Shown: one piece after another, positions 58,778 through 64,000 of the stretch
How the letters are laid out: each line of letters starts with the position of its first letter
Position numbering within the stretch: the stretch's first letter is position 1
DNA from: Dysosmobacter sp.
Lineage (GTDB): Bacteria; Bacillota; Clostridia; Oscillospirales; Oscillospiraceae
DNA length: 64,000 nucleotides
Direction of reading: 5' to 3'
NCBI GenBank assembly: GCA_026169195.1
Contig: JAPFEH010000051.1
Coordinates: forward strand, 1 to 64,000
Program-made: the position numbers and the translations under genes
Notes under the pieces: generated by a model
Database searches by the model: none
What the model was told of the DNA's origin: nothing
Seen by the model: the letters and a program-made list of their open reading frames with translations, nothing else

Positions 58778-59734
58778 ATGCTGACTGCCGCCGAGACCGC
58801 CGCACTGCTGAAAACCTTTGACAATGTGCTGATCCTCACCCACGTCCGCCCGGACGGGGACACCGTCGGCTGCGCCGCGGCCCTGTGCGCCGGTCTGCGC
58901 GCACTGGGGAAAACCGCGTATCTGCTGCCGAATCCCGGTCTGACCGATACCACCGCGCCCTATCTGCTCCCCTACGCCGCTCCGGAGGACTTCACGCCGG
59001 AGCGGGTCGTGTCCACGGATATCGCAACCGTAGGGCTGTTTCCGGAGAATGCCATGCCTTATGCCGGACGGGTGGATCTGGCCATTGACCATCATCCTTC
59101 CTTTGAGCATTTCGGCAAAGCCAACGCGGTCCGTCCGGAGGCTGCCGCCTGCGGCGAACTGATTTATGACATTCTGGCTGCTCTGGGACCCATCACTCCG
59201 GAAATGGCGCTGTCCCTTTACACGGCTGTCTCCACGGACACCGGCTGCTTTGCCTATTCCAACACCACCCCCCACACCCATCGTGTGGCAGCGGCCCTGA
59301 TGGAGACCGGTATCGACTACCGCAGCGTCAACAAGCTCTTTTTCCAGACCAAGACCCGAAAGCGGATGCAGCTGGAGGGCGCTATGCTGGCAGATATGGA
59401 ATTTTACGATCGGGATCGGGTGGCCGTCCTTTCCGTCCCCATGTCCCTGATGGAGCAGGTCCATGCCACGGAAAGCGACGCCGAGGACCTGAGCGCTCTG
59501 GGCGGCCAGATTCAGGGCGTGGACTGCGCCGTCACCATGCGGGAGCTGCGTTCCGGAGTCTGGAAGCTGTCCGTGCGCACCGGCCCGCGGATCAACGCCA
59601 GCAGCGTCTGCCGGGCATTGGGCGGCGGCGGCCATGCCGCGGCGGCCGGCTGCACGGTTGAAGCCGACTACGCAGAAGCCAAGCGCCGCATTCTGGCAGC
59701 GATCGCACAGACGGCACCCGACTTCGTGGAATAA
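58778..59734 (+). CDS. nrnA: DHH-family nanoRNase / pAp phosphatase
   Basis: This 318-residue protein has the DHH motifs THVRPDGDTVGCAAAL, DIATVGLF, and DHHPSFEHFGKANAV, plus a DHHA1 domain ending GGGGHAAAAG. It degrades oligoribonucleotides and 3'-phosphoadenosine 5'-phosphate. I start at 58778, 7 nt after GAGGAGG; the ATG at 58772 is too close to that site. Confidence 0.93.
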   Translation: MLTAAETAALLKTFDNVLILTHVRPDGDTVGCAAALCAGLRALGKTAYLLPNPGLTDTTAPYLLPYAAPEDFTPERVVSTDIATVGLFPENAMPYAGRVDLAIDHHPSFEHFGKANAVRPEAAACGELIYDILAALGPITPEMALSLYTAVSTDTGCFAYSNTTPHTHRVAAALMETGIDYRSVNKLFFQTKTRKRMQLEGAMLADMEFYDRDRVAVLSVPMSLMEQVHATESDAEDLSALGGQIQGVDCAVTMRELRSGVWKLSVRTGPRINASSVCRALGGGGHAAAAGCTVEADYAEAKRRILAAIAQTAPDFVE

Positions 59735-59763
59735 GAACCACCCCCAACAAAGGAGATATTTCC

Positions 59764-60630
59764 ATGCCAAACGGCATCCTCATCATTGATAAGCCCGCTG
59801 ACTGGACCAGCATGGACGTCTGCGCCAAGCTGCGGGGCATTCTGCGGGAAAAGCGGGTGGGCCACGGCGGCACACTGGATCCCATGGCCACCGGTGTGCT
59901 TCCGGTCTTTGTGGGGCAGGCGACCCGCGCCGTAGAATTTGCGGAGAACAGCCGGAAAGAATACGTGGCCGGCCTGCGTCTGGGGCAGGTGACCAACACA
60001 CAGGACACATCCGGAGACATTCTGGAGACCCGTCCCGTCACGGTCAGCCGGACCGATGTGGCAGCTGCCCTCCAGCGCTTTCTGGGGGAGATCCAGCAGA
60101 TCCCTCCCATGTACTCTGCCATCAAGATCGGCGGGCAAAAGCTCTATGATCTCGCGCGGAAGGGCAAGGAGGTGGCGCGTCCCCCGCGGCCGGTCACCAT
60201 TTATGAGCTGGAGCTTTTGGAACAGGTCAGCGAGACGGACTTCCGTTTCCGCTGCGTCTGCTCCAAGGGCACCTATATCCGCACCCTCTGCCACGATATC
60301 GGGCAGGCTCTGGGCTGCGGCGGCACGCTGTACAGCCTGCGCCGCACCATGGCGGCGGGCTTTACCTTGGAGCAGGCCGTTTCGATTCAGGCTGTGCAGG
60401 AACACGGCGAAGCCCTGCTGCTGCCCGCGGACAGTCTCTTTGTCCAGTATCCGCTTCTGCCGCTTTCGTCGGACAGACAGGAAAAGCGGGTCCGCTGCGG
60501 CAATCCCATTCCCATGCCGTCTCTTCCGGACGGCACTTACCGCGTCTGCGGTCAGGACGGCACCTTTCTCTGTCTCTCTCAGGCAAAAGACGGCACCCTG
60601 ACCTCGATCAAGAACTTCTTTGGAGCGTAA
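59764..60630 (+). CDS. truB: tRNA pseudouridine-55 synthase TruB
   Basis: This 288-residue enzyme makes the T-loop pseudouridine. Motifs are GILIIDKPADWTSMDVCAKLRGIL, GHGGTLDPMATGVLPVFVG with the catalytic Asp, and SKGTYIRTLCHDIGQALGCG. A PUA-like C-terminal region follows. AAAGGAG precedes the ATG. Confidence 0.96.
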   Translation: MPNGILIIDKPADWTSMDVCAKLRGILREKRVGHGGTLDPMATGVLPVFVGQATRAVEFAENSRKEYVAGLRLGQVTNTQDTSGDILETRPVTVSRTDVAAALQRFLGEIQQIPPMYSAIKIGGQKLYDLARKGKEVARPPRPVTIYELELLEQVSETDFRFRCVCSKGTYIRTLCHDIGQALGCGGTLYSLRRTMAAGFTLEQAVSIQAVQEHGEALLLPADSLFVQYPLLPLSSDRQEKRVRCGNPIPMPSLPDGTYRVCGQDGTFLCLSQAKDGTLTSIKNFFGA

Positions 60631-60634
60631 CGAT

Positions 60635-61543
60635 ATGTCCACAAAGGAAAAAGTCATAGCTCTCGGCTTCTTTGACGGCGTCCATCTCGGGCACGCCGCC
60701 CTGCTGCGGCGCACCGTGGAGGCCGCCGCGGCGCGCGGCGTCATCCCCGCAGTGTTCACCTTTGACCGGGTACCGAAGGAAGTCGTCACCGGAATCCCCT
60801 GCCCCCTGATCAACTCTCCTGACGACCGCAGGGATCTGGTCCGCCGCCTGTACGGCATTCAGGACGTCATCATGGTTCCCTTTGATGATGAAATGCGGAC
60901 CACCGCATGGGATGATTTTATTACGGAGATTCTGGTAAAACGGTACCACGCCGTTCATCTGGTGGCAGGCCATGACCACCACTTCGGTCACAAGAACCAA
61001 GGCTCTCCGGAACTGCTGACGCAAAAATGCGCGCAGCTGGGTCTGGGCTGCGACATCATCCCCAAGGTGGAGGTCGGGGGCATCACGGTCAGCTCCACCT
61101 ATATCCGCCGTCTGGTGGAGCTTGGTCAAATCGAGCGCGCCAACGCCTTTCTGGGGCATCCCCATGTGCTGACGCAGGTGGTGCGCCACGGCCGCCGCAT
61201 CGGACACACCATCGGCATTCCCACCGTGAATCTGGTGGCGCCGCCCCATGTGCTGGTTCCAAGTCACGGTGTTTATGCCACACGGGTAGTCCTGCCGGAC
61301 GGGACCGCGCACCCCGCGGTTACCAACGTGGGCACCCGTCCCACGGTGAACAACGGCCCGGATGTGACCGTGGAAGCGTGGCTTCTGGACTTTGACGGAG
61401 ATCTGTACGGCCAGACCGTCCGCGTGGAATTCCTGCGCCACATTCGAGATGAGGTGCGCTTTGACTCTCTGGATGCGCTGAAAACCCAAATCGTGCGGGA
61501 TGCGGATGCCACGCGCCTCTGCTTTCAGGAGCTGCCCTTATAA
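60635..61543 (+). CDS. ribF: bifunctional riboflavin kinase / FAD synthetase
   Basis: This 302-residue protein has the FAD synthetase domain (ALGFFDGVHLGHAALLRRTVEAA, GHDHHFGHKNQG, SSTYIRRLVELGQIERAN). The kinase domain carries GRRIGHTIGIPTVNL, HGVYATRVVLPDG and TNVGTRPTVNN, where the nucleotide-binding PT motif is visible. It makes FMN and FAD, also needed by the Rnf complex. The start at 60635 uses GGAGC; a TTG 15 nt upstream is less likely. Confidence 0.95.
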   Translation: MSTKEKVIALGFFDGVHLGHAALLRRTVEAAAARGVIPAVFTFDRVPKEVVTGIPCPLINSPDDRRDLVRRLYGIQDVIMVPFDDEMRTTAWDDFITEILVKRYHAVHLVAGHDHHFGHKNQGSPELLTQKCAQLGLGCDIIPKVEVGGITVSSTYIRRLVELGQIERANAFLGHPHVLTQVVRHGRRIGHTIGIPTVNLVAPPHVLVPSHGVYATRVVLPDGTAHPAVTNVGTRPTVNNGPDVTVEAWLLDFDGDLYGQTVRVEFLRHIRDEVRFDSLDALKTQIVRDADATRLCFQELPL

Positions 61544-61587
61544 GAACGGGGCTGCACCGCCCGTTCCCGCCGCACCTGATCCATGAT

Positions 61588-61631
61588 AAAGGAAGAACCG
61601 CGCAGGGAAATCCCTGCGCGGTTCTTCCTTT
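61588..61631. terminator. terminator ending the translation operon
   Basis: A 21-bp perfect stem (AAAGGAAGAACCGCGCAGGGA with its complement) and a 2-nt nominal loop lie between the convergent ribF and the next small gene. A/T-rich ends on both sides make it bidirectional. Its right arm overlaps the stop of the small gene. Confidence 0.85.
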
Positions 61632-61902
61632 ATATCAGCGCCGCAATGAGCCACACAAGGCCGATTCCGGCCGCCCCCATCGAGGTGTATACCGCCGGAC
61701 TCAGATCCCTCCAGATCCGGCTGAAGCGTCCGTGGTCGCCGCCGGCATAATTGCGGGCGACCCGCCGCGCTTCCTCTACCAGCTCCTTCGACGTGACCCC
61801 CTCTCCGGCAGCGTCATTCCGCACAATAAAAATCGCCTGTTCAAAAAACCGCTGGTCCGGGGAATCCACCACCACGACCCGTCTGGAAATACCTTTCACC
61901 AT
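61630..61902 (-). CDS. small conserved membrane-anchored protein
   Basis: This 90-residue protein (MVKGISRRVVVVDSPDQRFFEQAIFIVRNDAAGEGVTSKELVEEARRVARNY) has a cytoplasmic N-terminal part and one C-terminal membrane helix (VYTSMGAAGIGLVWLIAALI). I recall similar short proteins in related clostridia, but no function is known. AGGAGGC lies before the ATG. Confidence 0.75.
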   Translation of the reverse strand: MVKGISRRVVVVDSPDQRFFEQAIFIVRNDAAGEGVTSKELVEEARRVARNYAGGDHGRFSRIWRDLSPAVYTSMGAAGIGLVWLIAALI

Positions 61903-61993
61903 ACGTCCATGCCTCCTGAAGTTGATAGTTCCAGTTTGCCGCAGCGGCAGGAACTTTATACCACCTCAGAAAATTTCGCCCCTATGGAAGCGC

Positions 61994-64000
61994 TCAGACC
62001 TCCCGGCTCTCCGGCTCCCAGTATAGCACCTGAATCCCGCAGTCATCCTGCAGCCGCTCCCGCCGGATGCTCTCGGTCATCATCAAGCCTGCCAGAACCT
62101 GCGGGTCCTCACCTTCCCAGCCGGCCAGCAGGTTCTGAAGCCACTCGTCCCGTTCCGCATCTGCCACGCCGTCACTGACCATCACCACAAAGCTCCCCGG
62201 TTCCAGCGGCACCCGCGTCACATCCGGCGGCGCCGGAGTGCCCCGCAGTCCCGCCGGCAGGCTGCTGCCGGTGACCCGCCGCACAGCTCCGCCTTTTTTC
62301 AGATAGCTGGGAGCGGCTCCGTACTTATAAAACACCGCTTCTCCTGCTGCCGGATCAAAGACGCACAGGTCAATGGTGGTAAAGCTGCCCGTCTCCGCCC
62401 CCCGCAGCGCCATGGCGTCGTTCAGCGTTTTCAGCGCCGCCTCCGGTTCGATCCCCGCCTCTAAAAACTGCCGCAAAAGGCGGCAGGTCAGCGCCGATTC
62501 TTTTCTGGCCGGTTCCCCGCTTCCCATGCCGTCTGCCAGCAGCAGGCACCAGACGCCCCCATCCTGCCGGAACGAGACCACCGTATCTCCGCAGGCACTC
62601 TCCCCTTCCTTGGGCCGCAGCGCCGCCCCGATCCGGCACACCGCATCCACAGCGCCGGATACCGGAACCGCCGCTCCCAGCCCCGCCGCCGTTGCCGTCA
62701 GCAATTCGCTGAGCTGGGCATACTGCCCCCGCGCGCTGCGGCGGGTCTCCTCCAGCTGCCTCCGGTACTGCTGCCGCAGCAGATACGCCGACAATTCTCC
62801 GTTGACTGCCGTCAGAAAATCGGGCAGGTGGATGCAGCGGCTTGTAAAATAACCGGGAAAATCCTTTGCCATGGCTCTTCCCCGCTCCAGAAGATAGGGC
62901 GTGGCGTCATTGAGCGCATTAAACGTGCCGGTATACTCCCGCTGCCAGCAAAGGTCGCATAAGGCACAGCCCCGACAGACTCTTTCCGCAGCCCGGTCAA
63001 ACACAATGGCCGGATTTTCCTCCGTGGACTGCGGTGTGTTCCGCCCCATGCTGTCATAGAGCTCCCGTAGCGCCGCTGCCGCCTTTGTCAGCCGCTCTTT
63101 CAGCTGAATACCGCCCAAAGCGGCTGTTTTTTCCGCCCGCTTGATCCGCTTGCCTCCGAACAGCCGCCCCGGCAGCAGCAGGAACATGCCCATTCCCATC
63201 AGCGCTTCCAGCAGCAGCGGGCGGGCAAAGGGATCGTTGGCAGGCAGCAAAACCGCCAGCGCCGCTGCCAGAAAGGCGCCTGACGCACCAATCCGCCGGC
63301 AGCCCTGCCGGCTTCCCGTCGCCAGTCCCGCAAGGCCGAAAACCGCCGTAAAAATCCCGCTGCCGCTGCCGGCGCACAGGTCTGCTGTCAATCCCAGGCC
63401 AAGACCTGCCCATGCCCCCGCCGTCGCTCCCCGCTCATAAGCGGTCCAAGCCAGCAGAGCGCACAGCAGCGTCCGTCCCACCGAAATTCCCTGAAGCTCC
63501 AGATCCCACAGCCCCAGCAGCAAGGCCGCACCCAAAAGCACGGTCCCGTCCGCTGAAGCGGGCGTTCCCTCCATTTCCAGTGCCGGACGAAACATCCATG
63601 CGGACACACCGGTCAGCACCGACGCGGTCAGGCAGGGCGTCAGCTTTTCCACAGGCGACAGCGACTGCACCACATAGATCCCCCATACCGCCAGAGACAA
63701 AAGCCCTGCCGTGACCGCCTGCACCTTCGGCCGCGCCAGCAGCGCGCTTCCCTGAAAGGCAGATGCCGCCGTCAAAATCAAAACCGCAATCGCCAGATGA
63801 GGCAGAGCGGCGGAAAACTCCAGAAACAGCAGCGCACCCACGGCATTGCCGGCCAGAGCTGCCGCTCCCCACAGCCCCGGTCCGGCAGCCGCTGTCAGTC
63901 CCAGCGCAAACGGGGCGTACCCGCCGGCTGTCCGTCCGGCGGTCAGCGCCGCTCCCAGAAAAAAGCGGATGCCTGCGCCCAGCAGACGCGCCGCCTGCTC
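61994..64000 (-). CDS. spoIIE: stage II sporulation protein E, PP2C phosphatase (5' end cut off)
   Basis: SpoIIE dephosphorylates SpoIIAA to activate sigma-F in the forespore. The frame is open to the window edge, giving 668 residues without a start. The first 250 or so are membrane helices, followed by a linker with CRGCALCDLCW. The C-terminal PP2C domain has GDTVVSFRQDGGVWCLLLADGMGSGEPARKES with metal-binding Asp residues, and VMVSDGVADAERDEW. The membrane part is shortened only by the window edge. Confidence 0.93.
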   Translation of the reverse strand, partial: EQAARLLGAGIRFFLGAALTAGRTAGGYAPFALGLTAAAGPGLWGAAALAGNAVGALLFLEFSAALPHLAIAVLILTAASAFQGSALLARPKVQAVTAGLLSLAVWGIYVVQSLSPVEKLTPCLTASVLTGVSAWMFRPALEMEGTPASADGTVLLGAALLLGLWDLELQGISVGRTLLCALLAWTAYERGATAGAWAGLGLGLTADLCAGSGSGIFTAVFGLAGLATGSRQGCRRIGASGAFLAAALAVLLPANDPFARPLLLEALMGMGMFLLLPGRLFGGKRIKRAEKTAALGGIQLKERLTKAAAALRELYDSMGRNTPQSTEENPAIVFDRAAERVCRGCALCDLCWQREYTGTFNALNDATPYLLERGRAMAKDFPGYFTSRCIHLPDFLTAVNGELSAYLLRQQYRRQLEETRRSARGQYAQLSELLTATAAGLGAAVPVSGAVDAVCRIGAALRPKEGESACGDTVVSFRQDGGVWCLLLADGMGSGEPARKESALTCRLLRQFLEAGIEPEAALKTLNDAMALRGAETGSFTTIDLCVFDPAAGEAVFYKYGAAPSYLKKGGAVRRVTGSSLPAGLRGTPAPPDVTRVPLEPGSFVVMVSDGVADAERDEWLQNLLAGWEGEDPQVLAGLMMTESIRRERLQDDCGIQVLYWEPESREV

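Noticed and set aside
1-64000. CRISPR array, insertion sequence or rRNA
   Set aside because: No regularly spaced direct repeats, transposase or rRNA signature was found on reading the window.

Overview
The window is a GC-rich chromosomal segment of an anaerobic, endospore-forming Firmicute, most likely an Oscillospiraceae-type gut clostridium. This assignment is inferred from gene content: a complete six-gene Rnf complex in the clostridial order rnfCDGEAB, a spoIIE gene, the rimP-nusA-rnpM-ylxQ-infB-rbfA-nrnA-truB-ribF translation operon, a tandem glycine riboswitch and a THF-type riboswitch. No rRNA, CRISPR array or insertion sequence was seen.

Layout. 1-9.99 kb: folate ECF uptake protein under a THF riboswitch, the Rnf operon, a DUF975 membrane protein, and a divergent pair of a B6-type ECF S component and a PdxR/MocR regulator. 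9.99-21.2 kb: an 11.2 kb integrative element inserted in the 3' end of a tRNA-Cys gene and bounded by a perfect 23-bp direct repeat. It carries a tyrosine integrase, a CI-like repressor divergent from an AlpA-like regulator, a primase-helicase with an origin-like repeat field, a Holliday-junction-type nuclease, a TerS-like protein and small phage-type genes, but no capsid, tail or conjugation genes. It therefore looks like a phage satellite (PICI-like). Its cargo is a RelE toxin-antitoxin operon and, at the attL-proximal end, an AT-rich three-gene unit: GNAT toxin-like, unknown protein, SecB-like chaperone. 21.2-21.8 kb: tRNA cluster Val-Asp-Phe-Gly-Cys (minus strand).

21.8-36.7 kb: hslO/methyltransferase/yerC operon, DUF3298 protein, AGCS amino-acid symporter behind a tandem glycine riboswitch, two mgtC-like genes with a structured leader, cysteine desulfidase family protein, ZIP transporter, DUF1294 protein, pseudouridine catabolism operon (psuK-ygjV-psuG), and a LytTR/DUF3021-type membrane operon followed by a lipoprotein. 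36.7-52.9 kb: a P-type-ATPase-like protein without the phosphorylation motif, rlmB, ftsH, a GNAT, a MATE exporter, a MarR-controlled heterodimeric ABC exporter, a GDSL hydrolase, a nucleotidyltransferase, and a zur-znuC-znuB zinc-uptake operon. 52.9-64 kb: the rimP-to-ribF translation operon, a small membrane protein, and spoIIE running off the right edge.

The strongest candidate for an undescribed system is the GNAT / unknown / SecB-like unit at 10.14-11.6 kb. Its architecture matches toxin-antitoxin-chaperone modules but with a TacT-like acetyltransferase as the toxin, and it sits where satellites usually carry anti-phage cargo. Starts of many genes were moved to the codon with the best-placed ribosome-binding site.
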